Source of the DNA: JAVBMC01 sp031552845 | GTDB lineage: Bacteria; Verrucomicrobiota; Kiritimatiellia; RFP12; DVOR01 | DNA length: 20,993 bases | Assembly: GCA_031552845.1 (NCBI GenBank) | Contig: JAVBMC010000054.1 | Coordinates: forward strand, 1 to 20,993 | Direction of reading: 5' to 3' | Shown: in pieces, positions 1 to 5,898 of the stretch | How positions within the stretch are numbered: position 1 is the stretch's first letter | Layout: the number at the start of each line of letters is the position of its first letter | Program-made: the position numbers and the translations under genes | The notes under the pieces: model-generated | What the model saw: the letters and a program-made list of their open reading frames with translations, nothing else | Database searches by the model: none | What the model was told of the DNA's origin: nothing

Positions 1-286
1 AAACAATGGTCTTGCCGCCTGCGCCACGTCCGCGCTTTCCCCGCACACGATGAGGGCCGAAATAGGATTCATCAATCTCAATTTCACCGGCAGTGAAGCA
101 GGATTCTTTTTCAGCGAGCTGTACGATGCGCTGACGCAGCACCCGGAATACCCGATCAATTGTTCGCCGGTTGAGGTTAGTTAATTGCGCGGTTTGGACA
201 GCGGTTAGATCCGTGCAAAAGAGCTTCAAAACAGCCTTGAATTTAGCCTCCGAAAGGTGAACTGACCCCAAATACTTGTTTTTCAT
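1..286 (-). CDS. IS1595-family (ISXO2-like) transposase, N-terminal part, cut by window edge
   Basis: A minus-strand reading frame opens with ATG at 286 and stays open to the window edge, giving about 95 residues. The start is MKNKYLGSVHLSEAKF, followed by a helix-turn-helix-like stretch (TAQLTNLNRRTIDRVFRVLR), then EIEIDESYFGPHR and a basic Gly-rich run (GKRGRGAGGKT). The IDESYFG segment with the basic run after it is typical of the first catalytic Asp region of IS1595/ISXO2-like DDE transposases, which move an insertion sequence by cut-and-paste. The rest of the catalytic domain lies outside the window. No Shine-Dalgarno is visible before the ATG. Terminal inverted repeats and target duplication could not be defined, so the end of the element is unknown; it should lie between 287 and the promoter of the next gene. 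Whether the transposase is intact cannot be judged. Confidence 0.88.
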   Translation of the reverse strand, partial: MKNKYLGSVHLSEAKFKAVLKLFCTDLTAVQTAQLTNLNRRTIDRVFRVLRQRIVQLAEKESCFTAGEIEIDESYFGPHRVRGKRGRGAGGKTIV

Positions 287-292
287 GCGTCA

Positions 293-320
293 ATACTAGT
301 CGAAATTGAGTTTAAGTCAA
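293..320 (-). promoter_or_regulatory. Probable transposase promoter
   Basis: Read on the minus strand there is TTGACT (315-320), a 16-bp spacer and TAGTAT (293-298), ending only 6 bases before the transposase ATG. Transcripts would be nearly leaderless, which fits the lack of a Shine-Dalgarno. Confidence 0.45.
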
Positions 321-527
321 TCTAATCTAGGCATGAACCTTGTTTTTTGAGGTGAATTATTTTTTCGCGAAGTAGGTTTTGAAGAACAAATCATCCGGTT
401 TCAGGGAACAGTGGATGAAAAGACGTTTTGGAACGGTTGAGGCATTCGTTAGGTGGCGTGGATTTTTTGCTGAGCATTCCTAAGGTAAAGGATGATGTGA
501 AATGGAGCGCGTGACGAATGAGAGGGC
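321..527. other. Intergenic stretch, nothing recognised
   Basis: AT-richer DNA between the transposase promoter and the promoter of the secreted protein gene. No convincing reading frame, RNA gene or clear inverted repeat was seen. The terminal repeat of the insertion sequence probably lies here, but it cannot be identified without the other end of the element. Confidence 0.4.
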
Positions 528-557
528 TTGTGTTCTTAGAGGGTTGTATGTTATAAT
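528..557 (+). promoter_or_regulatory. Promoter with extended -10 for the 615-1436 gene
   Basis: TTGTGT (528-533), an 18-bp spacer and a perfect TATAAT (552-557) preceded by TGT, an extended -10. The start point would be near 564, leaving a leader of about 50 nt. The leader contains a weak inverted repeat, AGAGAG (571-576) and CTCTCT (590-595), just ahead of the ribosome binding site AGGAGGTG (602-609). Confidence 0.6.
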
Positions 558-614
558 AGGGTCAGATGAAAGAGAGGGCATAAAAAGTACTCTCTCGAAA
601 CAGGAGGTGCCGTT

Positions 615-1436
615 ATGAAATCGAATGTGTTGACTCTGGCAATGGTGTTCATTTGTACGTGCGCGTACGTGCAAACAGGTTGGGCTACTGCAGAAAATGG
701 CGAAGGCGATTTCTATTGGAGCGGTGCGGTGGATACGGACTTTGAGAATGCCGGGAATTGGTGTTATGGTTCGCCAACCGGTGCGCCGCCGGAAGTGCCA
801 CCCAAGAATTATGATAACATAGTGCATGTTTACTTTGTTGATGGACTGACCGATAATAAGGTCGTCAACCTGACAAGGTCGCGTTCGATACAGCGGGCGT
901 TGTTTGTGAATTCTGCGGATTGGGTGCTGGTGGGGGCGTTCACATTGACGTTGAAGCAGATTATAGTCTCTGGTGCAGTGACTAACACAATGAGTTGCTC
1001 GGTGAAGACGGGGAATGCAACGACTTGGTCGGTAGAAAAAGGTGGGCAGATCGTGTTTACCGCCGGAACTTATCATGATAACAACATCACTTTCGGTGGT
1101 GGTGGCGAGTATGTATGGGAGAAGGGCATGGATGGTTATAGCGGGAACCGTTATGTGATGGTGACGGGGGATTCGCTGTTGCGATCGGAGACGAGTAGCT
1201 TCTTCAGGGGAAACAACCCGGCTGCGTATATTACGCTGAATAGCCGTGGGGCGCGGTTGCAGTATAAGACGACGGTGGCGGCGGCGAAGGCGAAGTTTGG
1301 CTTGACGGCGAATGGTGCCGCAGGGATTGTGAATGGGTATAATACGAGAAGTTATGCCTTACAGGCTGTGGATATTGGGGATGGATTTGTAGAGGTGTCT
1401 TTATTATCGATTGCAACGTCGATGATGGTACAGTAA
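615..1436 (+). CDS. Secreted protein with beta-strand-repeat-type N-terminus, function unknown
   Basis: This 273-residue protein has a strong Shine-Dalgarno (AGGAGGTG, 602-609) and an N-terminal signal peptide of about 24 residues ending near QTGWA. The mature start (FYWSGAVDTDFENAGNW followed by a Pro-rich turn and YDNIVHVYF) resembles the opening module of autotransporter-associated beta-strand-repeat proteins. In those proteins a W...D...NW..G..P...D.V.F pattern begins a right-handed beta-helix. The remainder is rich in Gly, Thr, Val and Asn, as expected for beta-helix coils, and ends without a barrel, sorting signal or LPXTG motif. It is short compared with the proteins at 3898 and 5899. 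It is transcribed alone, between its own promoter and a strong terminator. A role in adhesion or glycan binding is possible but not shown. The fold assignment is moderate and the function unknown. Confidence 0.8.
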   Translation: MKSNVLTLAMVFICTCAYVQTGWATAENGEGDFYWSGAVDTDFENAGNWCYGSPTGAPPEVPPKNYDNIVHVYFVDGLTDNKVVNLTRSRSIQRALFVNSADWVLVGAFTLTLKQIIVSGAVTNTMSCSVKTGNATTWSVEKGGQIVFTAGTYHDNNITFGGGGEYVWEKGMDGYSGNRYVMVTGDSLLRSETSSFFRGNNPAAYITLNSRGARLQYKTTVAAAKAKFGLTANGAAGIVNGYNTRSYALQAVDIGDGFVEVSLLSIATSMMVQ

Positions 1437-1457
1437 CTGGGTTGTTGGGTCTAAATG

Positions 1458-1494
1458 AAAAGCCCCGGAGCGTGTGTGCGTTCCGGGGCTTTTT
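1458..1494. terminator. Bidirectional Rho-independent terminator
   Basis: A perfect 12-bp stem, AAAAGCCCCGGA (1458-1469) pairing with TCCGGGGCTTTT (1482-1493), with a 12-nt loop and T-runs on both strands. It lies between the convergent secreted-protein gene (ends 1436) and etfA (ends 1517) and can serve both. Confidence 0.9.
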
Positions 1495-1516
1495 GTTGCT
1501 CTGCTCTTGGTGGTGA

Positions 1517-2518
1517 CTAGAGGAGGGTGTTGAGTTTGTTCATGACGGCGAAGGCGTCGGCGACGTAGAGGACGTCGGCTTTGCCTTGGGCCCAGCCGCA
1601 GTTGGGGTCGAGGTTGATGGCGCGGCGTTCGTTGATGAAGCGCCAGCCGACGACGTGGGGTTCTTCTCCGTGGCAGCAGGTGGAGAGGCCTTTGGGGTGG
1701 CGGGGGGTGGAACCGGTCTGGCCGATCTGGTTCATGTGGCTGATGAAGCTGAGGGCTTCGCCGCCTTCGCTTTGGAGGTCGATGATGGATTTGCTGCTGC
1801 CGAGGCTGGCGTCGCTCTTGCCGAGGAATTCTTTGATGAGGACGGCGGCGGTGTGGCCGTGGAAGGAGCCGTCGCGCTGTTTCTTGGTCCAGCCGGCGCC
1901 GGCGACGAAGAGGAGCTGGGCGTCGGGGCGGATGGTTTGTTCGTCAGCGGCGGGTTTTTGGACGCCGTTGATGGTGGTGCGGGCTGCGGGGAAGTCGCAG
2001 GGGACTGTCTCACAGGCGGCTTCGCCGGCGGCGATTCCGCCGAAGGGTGCGTAGACGCCGGTGTCGAGGAGGATGATCCACGGACGTGCGGCGCGGGTGA
2101 TGGTGGTGTAGATGCGTTGGCGGTAGTACCAGCGCTGGGCGTGAAGGGTGTCGCCTTCGACGGTGAGGCCGACGATGCGGGTGTCGATCTGGGCACCGAT
2201 GCGTGCGGCGACGCCGGGGAGCGCGCGGCTGTAGCGGGTGGTGCCGGGAGCGAGGATGATGTCGGCACCGGAGGCTTTGATGAGCGCGGCGGCGGCGGCG
2301 GTATCGCTGGAGTAGCGGGGGGCGGCGAGGGCTTCGTTTTCAATGATGTGGAAACGCTCGGCTCCGCAGTTAGCGATGAGGTTGGCGGAGGCTTGTGCGC
2401 CGGGGCCCATGAGGGCGACGGTGTAGGGAGCGCCGAGCTGTTTGGCGGCGGTGAGGGTTTCGAGCGCGGCCTTGGGGAGGGTGAAGTCGGCGGTGTGGAG
2501 GAGTACAAGTGTTTTCAT
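1517..2518 (-). CDS. etfA: Electron transfer flavoprotein alpha subunit, divergent C-terminus
   Basis: This 333-residue protein is the second gene of an etfB-etfA pair, 22 bp behind etfB. ETF alpha carries FAD and, with beta, shuttles electrons in the cytoplasm between flavin dehydrogenases and quinone or other acceptors. The N-terminal alpha/beta domain is recognisable (residues 1-185). The C-terminal FAD domain (about 200-333) keeps LLFVAGAGW, ASLGSSKSIID, QIGQTG, RAINLDP and ADVLYVAD in the expected order. It departs from the family in important places: the usual GGRG is AGAG, GASR is GSSK, and the GISGAIQH segment is replaced by residues around STCCHGEEPHVVGW with adjacent Cys 281-282. 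FAD binding may therefore be altered. No acyl-CoA dehydrogenase or ETF:quinone oxidoreductase lies nearby to name the partner. The family call is firm; the redox role is not. A long plus-strand frame over this gene is a GC-driven shadow. Confidence 0.88.
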   Translation of the reverse strand: MKTLVLLHTADFTLPKAALETLTAAKQLGAPYTVALMGPGAQASANLIANCGAERFHIIENEALAAPRYSSDTAAAAALIKASGADIILAPGTTRYSRALPGVAARIGAQIDTRIVGLTVEGDTLHAQRWYYRQRIYTTITRAARPWIILLDTGVYAPFGGIAAGEAACETVPCDFPAARTTINGVQKPAADEQTIRPDAQLLFVAGAGWTKKQRDGSFHGHTAAVLIKEFLGKSDASLGSSKSIIDLQSEGGEALSFISHMNQIGQTGSTPRHPKGLSTCCHGEEPHVVGWRFINERRAINLDPNCGWAQGKADVLYVADAFAVMNKLNTLL

Positions 2519-2540
2519 TGTTTATATTCCGTAAAGTGGG

Positions 2541-3347
2541 TTAGCCTTTGATCCATGCGGCGATTTCTTCGGCGATGGCTTCGGGGGTCATGTCTTTTTC
2601 GATGCGGGTTTGGCGCTTTTGCGCGGGGATCTCGGCTTTCTCGATGGTGATGCCGCCGTTGAGGGCACCCGCGGGTTTGGCCTTCTGGAGGGCAGGCATG
2701 ACGGCGCGCATGTTTTGCATGCCGACTTGGGGGTTGTTGGGGGGCTCGGGCAGGTTGCCGGTGGCCCAAGCGACAACGGCGGGTGCGCCGGCGCAGGTGG
2801 CTGCGAGGTATTCGCCGCCTTCGATGCGTTCGAGGGTGGTGAAGGAGCCATCGGCGTTCATTTTGAGTTCGTCAACGCCGGCGAAGAAGTCGCCGATGCC
2901 GAGGCGTTCGCAGACCATCTGGAGGGTGACGCCGGCATCGCGGGAGGCGGAGGCGTAGCCGCCGAAGACGAGGAGTTTGGTTTTGTCGAGGCCGGGGATA
3001 GCTTCAATGGCCGCGGCGAGGGCTTCGGCGGTGGCGGAGGCGTCGGTAAAGCCGCTGGCGCTGCCGTCGATGGCGATGAGTTCAAAGGGGACTTTTTGCG
3101 CCACGCTCATCATGAGCTGCTGGAGTTTGGCTTTGGGCGCGAGGGAGACGAGGTAGACTTTGCTGCCAGGGTTGTTCTTGGCGAGGTTGGCGGCTTCGAA
3201 GAGGGCGTGGGAGGCCCAGGGGTCGAGGACCGAGGGGAGCATCATTTCGTTTTTGAGTCCGAAGCCCTGGGGCGTTTGGATGGGTTCGAGGGTTTGCAGG
3301 GGATCGGGAACCAAGCTCCCGCAGACAACGATTTGGAAATCAGCCAT
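2541..3347 (-). CDS. etfB: Electron transfer flavoprotein beta subunit (FixA/EtfB-like)
   Basis: This 268-residue protein has the length and layout of ETF beta. It opens with a beta strand and a VPDP motif (IVVCGSLVPDP). It contains the LDPWASHALFEAANLA stretch, which corresponds to the family's NP-D-x-A-x-E-x-A-L region, and then a Rossmann-like nucleotide domain with LLVFGGYASASRDAGV, the area that binds AMP or FAD in the family. GGEYLAATCAGAPAVV matches the later family signature. It should form the heterodimer with EtfA encoded immediately downstream. The start is supported by AAGGAAGG about 10 bases upstream and by a consensus promoter. The gene is GC-rich at third positions, unlike the beta-repeat genes nearby. 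It is not possible to tell whether this pair bifurcates electrons. Confidence 0.88.
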   Translation of the reverse strand: MADFQIVVCGSLVPDPLQTLEPIQTPQGFGLKNEMMLPSVLDPWASHALFEAANLAKNNPGSKVYLVSLAPKAKLQQLMMSVAQKVPFELIAIDGSASGFTDASATAEALAAAIEAIPGLDKTKLLVFGGYASASRDAGVTLQMVCERLGIGDFFAGVDELKMNADGSFTTLERIEGGEYLAATCAGAPAVVAWATGNLPEPPNNPQVGMQNMRAVMPALQKAKPAGALNGGITIEKAEIPAQKRQTRIEKDMTPEAIAEEIAAWIKG

Positions 3348-3391
3348 GATGTAGTACCTTCCTTATAATAGCTCGTACAATGTGTGGGGGT

Positions 3392-3420
3392 ATTATATAT
3401 GGAAGCTTCCCGATATTCAA
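3392..3420 (-). promoter_or_regulatory. etfBA promoter with palindrome in the spacer
   Basis: Minus-strand TTGAAT (3415-3420), exactly 17 bp, then a perfect TATAAT (3392-3397). The spacer contains the perfect palindrome GGAAGCTTCC (3401-3410), a plausible operator. The start point would be near 3385, leaving a leader of about 38 nt. Confidence 0.7.
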
Positions 3421-3516
3421 GCGAAAGTTGCCCGCAAGGGGGTGAAGGTGGGGGCGGATTGTTAAGCAGGCGTTTAGTTTTGAGGGGCATGGCGGGGCGT
3501 GCAGGGGGTCTGGTTA

Positions 3517-3546
3517 TTACAAAACAACTCCTTTTTGTGGTATACT
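3517..3546 (+). promoter_or_regulatory. Possible upstream promoter (extended -10) before the palindrome array
   Basis: TTACAA (3517-3522), 18 bp, and TATACT (3541-3546) preceded by TGG, an extended -10. If active, it would transcribe through the palindrome array toward the 3898 gene, with a start near 3553. A second, better-placed promoter exists at 3801-3829, so this one may be secondary or controlled by the array. Confidence 0.4.
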
Positions 3547-3570
3547 ATTGTTCCGGGGCAGTGGGTATTT

Positions 3571-3678
3571 GGTACCTCTAAGTACCGGGGTTGGGTACTT
3601 CGAAGTACCTGAGTCGGGTACCCTTAAGTACCATAGTCGGGTACCAAGTGGTACCTGAGCTCGTTTCCAGGCAGTACC
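3571..3678. repeat. Phased palindrome array 1: GGTAC-N6-GTACC, 23-bp pitch
   Basis: Four intact 16-bp units of the form GGTAC-N6-GTACC start at 3571, 3594, 3617 and 3640, exactly 23 bp apart. A fifth, degenerate unit (3663-3678) keeps only the right half GTACC, in register. The six central bases vary (CTCTAA, TTCGAA, CCTTAA, CAAGTG) and so do the 7-bp linkers, although TGAGTCG and ATAGTCG are related. The unit at 3594-3609 is a perfect palindrome. Half-sites alternate every 11 and 12 bp, close to one helical turn, so all face roughly the same side of the DNA. The pattern suggests a cooperative binding array for a dimeric protein. It lies between the etfBA promoter and the secreted operon. No matching protein is evident in the window. 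Confidence 0.92.
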
Positions 3679-3719
3679 TGAAGCTGTAGGCGGGGGGTGT
3701 GGAATCCTGGTCTCAAACG

Positions 3720-3761
3720 AAGGTGCAGAGGCACCTTGCGATATCTTTGGCGAGGAGATAT
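3720..3761 (+). other. Two adjacent hairpins upstream of the 3898 gene
   Basis: AAGGTGC-AGAG-GCACCTT (3720-3737) forms a 7-bp stem with a 4-nt loop. ATATCT (3741-3746) pairs with AGATAT (3756-3761) immediately after. They would be in the leader only if the upstream promoter at 3517-3546 is used. No known riboswitch was recognised. Confidence 0.4.
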
Positions 3762-3800
3762 TGGGAGTTATACATATTTCGGAAATGCAGGCGATAGCAG

Positions 3801-3829
3801 TTGTTTTTTGAGAGGGAAAGGATTATACT
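3801..3829 (+). promoter_or_regulatory. Probable main promoter of the secreted-protein operon
   Basis: TTGTTT (3801-3806), exactly 17 bp, then TATACT (3824-3829). The start would be near 3836, about 60 nt before the ATG at 3898. Array 1 ends about 120 bp upstream of the -35 hexamer. Confidence 0.6.
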
Positions 3830-3897
3830 ATGCTCTAATCGGGTTAGACAGAGGGTGTTCCTTAGGGTGTCGTGTTGGGGCGTATCTTGGAGGTGTC

Positions 3898-5886
3898 ATG
3901 AAGAGTCTGTTGTTGGCGGTTACTTTGTTGTCGATGTCGCTTTGTGCTGGAGCGGCTACGTGGAAAACGGATGCGGTGGACGGGGATTGGACGAATCCGA
4001 ATAACTGGAAAGATGGTGGCGTGCCGGGGGCGGAGGATGTAGCGGTATTTAATGTCAACAGTGCCCAGAGGGCCATTGTCATACCTGAAGATGGGGTGAC
4101 TGTCAAGGGGATTACTTTTGATACGGGGAGTGTGGGCATCTACACCTTCAGCGGCGGCCCGGTTTCCCTAGCCGACAGGGGTGTGATTTGGAATAGTAAG
4201 ACGGCGGATAAGGCGCAGACGTTTACCTCTGATTTGGTCTTGCTCGGCGACGGGATCATCAGCAATAGTTTTTACACAACGGGGTCTACGGCGTTAATGA
4301 CGTTCGGTGCAATCCAAGGCAGCGCGATGGAGGGCATGACAAACACGTTGACGTTAGCGGGCACCAACAGTGCGGGTAATATCGTGGGGACGATCAGTGA
4401 CGGCGGCAATGGGGGGGCGTTGAAGGTGGTCAAAGAAGACAAGAGCACTTGGGTTTTGACCAACAATACATTTACCGGCGGCGTCGAGCTTCATTTCGGG
4501 ATGTTACGCCTTGCCCATGAAACAGCACTTGGGACTGGCGTGTTGACAATTAACGGCGGGATATTGGAGAAGTTAAAAAACTCGACCATTTTCACTGTCT
4601 CTAACGAGATGGTTTGGGATGGTAATGTTGAGTTTATTCAACCGGATGCCGGCAACAACGTGCAGTTCCCGATTTATTTTACGGGGGCGATTCAGGTGAT
4701 GCGCGACTTAACGGTTGCGTGCGGCAATGGCGGGGGATATTACGGGAGAGTATTCCTCAGCGGCGATATTGCTGAATCGGGGGGGGCGCGGAAAATTACG
4801 TTTGCCAATACTACGACGTACCCTTGTCAGTTAACGCTGAGCGGAACGAACACGTGGTCGGGCGGCACGGTGATTAACCTAACGTCCAGTCAAGGGATTG
4901 TGAACTTCACCCACTCAAAAGCGTTGGGAACAGGCCCAATTGATTTTGTCTATGGACGTATCGGACCGACGGGATCTCCGGCACCCATTCCAGAGGTTCC
5001 TGAGGTAATTATTTCCGGCACGATGGTTGAGAATGGCAGCACAATGGTCTACGATTTTGGAACGCTGCCCATCTCAGTGCCGAGCAATGGCGTGATTGCA
5101 ATGTCGCAGGGGCGGTTGATTAGCGCGGGAACCGTGACCGGCTTATCGGAGACCTCCAGCCTTAAGATATTAAAGAATGGAACCTCGAACGCAACTTTCG
5201 CCGATTTGAAGTGGAATAATACGCTCAAAGGCGGGTTGACGTTTGAAGGAGGAGCAGGCAATAGCGTGATCGTCAATCTGTATACGCCGACGGCGTTTGG
5301 ACAAGGCCCCGTGACGTTTACGAATGGAGAAGCTTCCCCATCGGTCATCAACAACCTATCGTCGGCCCCCTTCGCGATTGTGACAACAAATGACTATCAT
5401 GTGAAAACCGTTTTCGCCTTCGCCAATACGCCAACCTGTACGAATCTGGCACTGATGAACGGCAGCATGCGCCTAGAAACCAACGGAGTCTTCCGCATCG
5501 GAACAGTTGCCAACACGGCGACGCGCGAATTAAAAATCGGCGTGCCAATCAGCGATGATGAGACGCCAAGATCGCTGCTCAAAAGCGGCCTGGGCGTTTT
5601 GGAGCTCGCGGCGGAAAACACCTATCAAGGTGGCACGATTGTCAGCGCAGGGGTGTTGCGGGTGACAGCGGAAGGCGCGTTAGCGAATGGTGCTGTTGAA
5701 ATTGCAACAGGTGCGCAGGTAGAAGTGCCGAGAGGACTGCGGGTTTATATTTCGTCTTTCACATATGATGGAGTAACTTATACAGAGCCCGGCCTTTTCA
5801 CGGAATCTAACTTTCCTGGCGTAGTTGTTGGTGGAGGTGCCCTGTGCATTGATTGGCCAAGACGGACACTGATGTCGATCTATTGA
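3898..5886 (+). CDS. Secreted autotransporter-associated beta-strand-repeat (PATR) protein
   Basis: This 662-residue protein starts at the ATG at 3898, which follows GGAGGTG (3889-3895) and begins a signal peptide (MKSLLLAVTLLSMSLCAGA). An in-frame ATG at 3697 would bury that signal and was not used. The mature start ATWKTDAVDGDWTNPNNW plus PGAEDVAVF is the usual opening cap of these proteins. PATR-type coils (G-x-N-x-W/Y-x-G-G-T) occur at about residues 188 (NTFTGGVELHFGMLRL), 315 (GTNTWSGGTVIN), 440 (NTLKGGLTFEGG) and 573 (NTYQGGTIVSAGVLRV), predicting a right-handed beta-helix. No C-terminal autotransporter barrel or PEP-CTERM signal is present; the end is GGGALCIDWPRRTLMSIY. It is first in an operon with the LamG/PATR protein (12 bp on), a deacetylase and a glycoside hydrolase. 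A role in extracellular glycan binding is inferred from that context only. Confidence 0.88.
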   Translation: MKSLLLAVTLLSMSLCAGAATWKTDAVDGDWTNPNNWKDGGVPGAEDVAVFNVNSAQRAIVIPEDGVTVKGITFDTGSVGIYTFSGGPVSLADRGVIWNSKTADKAQTFTSDLVLLGDGIISNSFYTTGSTALMTFGAIQGSAMEGMTNTLTLAGTNSAGNIVGTISDGGNGGALKVVKEDKSTWVLTNNTFTGGVELHFGMLRLAHETALGTGVLTINGGILEKLKNSTIFTVSNEMVWDGNVEFIQPDAGNNVQFPIYFTGAIQVMRDLTVACGNGGGYYGRVFLSGDIAESGGARKITFANTTTYPCQLTLSGTNTWSGGTVINLTSSQGIVNFTHSKALGTGPIDFVYGRIGPTGSPAPIPEVPEVIISGTMVENGSTMVYDFGTLPISVPSNGVIAMSQGRLISAGTVTGLSETSSLKILKNGTSNATFADLKWNNTLKGGLTFEGGAGNSVIVNLYTPTAFGQGPVTFTNGEASPSVINNLSSAPFAIVTTNDYHVKTVFAFANTPTCTNLALMNGSMRLETNGVFRIGTVANTATRELKIGVPISDDETPRSLLKSGLGVLELAAENTYQGGTIVSAGVLRVTAEGALANGAVEIATGAQVEVPRGLRVYISSFTYDGVTYTEPGLFTESNFPGVVVGGGALCIDWPRRTLMSIY

Positions 5887-5898
5887 TGAGGAGATGTT

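Noticed and set aside
1586..3368. Long plus-strand frames over etfA and etfB
   Set aside because: Very Gly/Ala/Val/Asp-rich translations typical of antisense frames in GC-rich genes; the minus-strand frames are clear ETF subunits.
3594..3609. Transcription terminator
   Set aside because: The palindrome GGTACTTCGAAGTACC could form a short hairpin but has no following T-run and is one unit of a phased array.
3571..3678. CRISPR array
   Set aside because: Units of 16 bp with 7-bp linkers are far too short for repeats and spacers, units are not identical, and no cas gene is present.
3697..3897. Longer start for the beta-strand-repeat protein
   Set aside because: It would place a signal peptide 67 residues inside the protein; the ATG at 3898 has a strong ribosome binding site.
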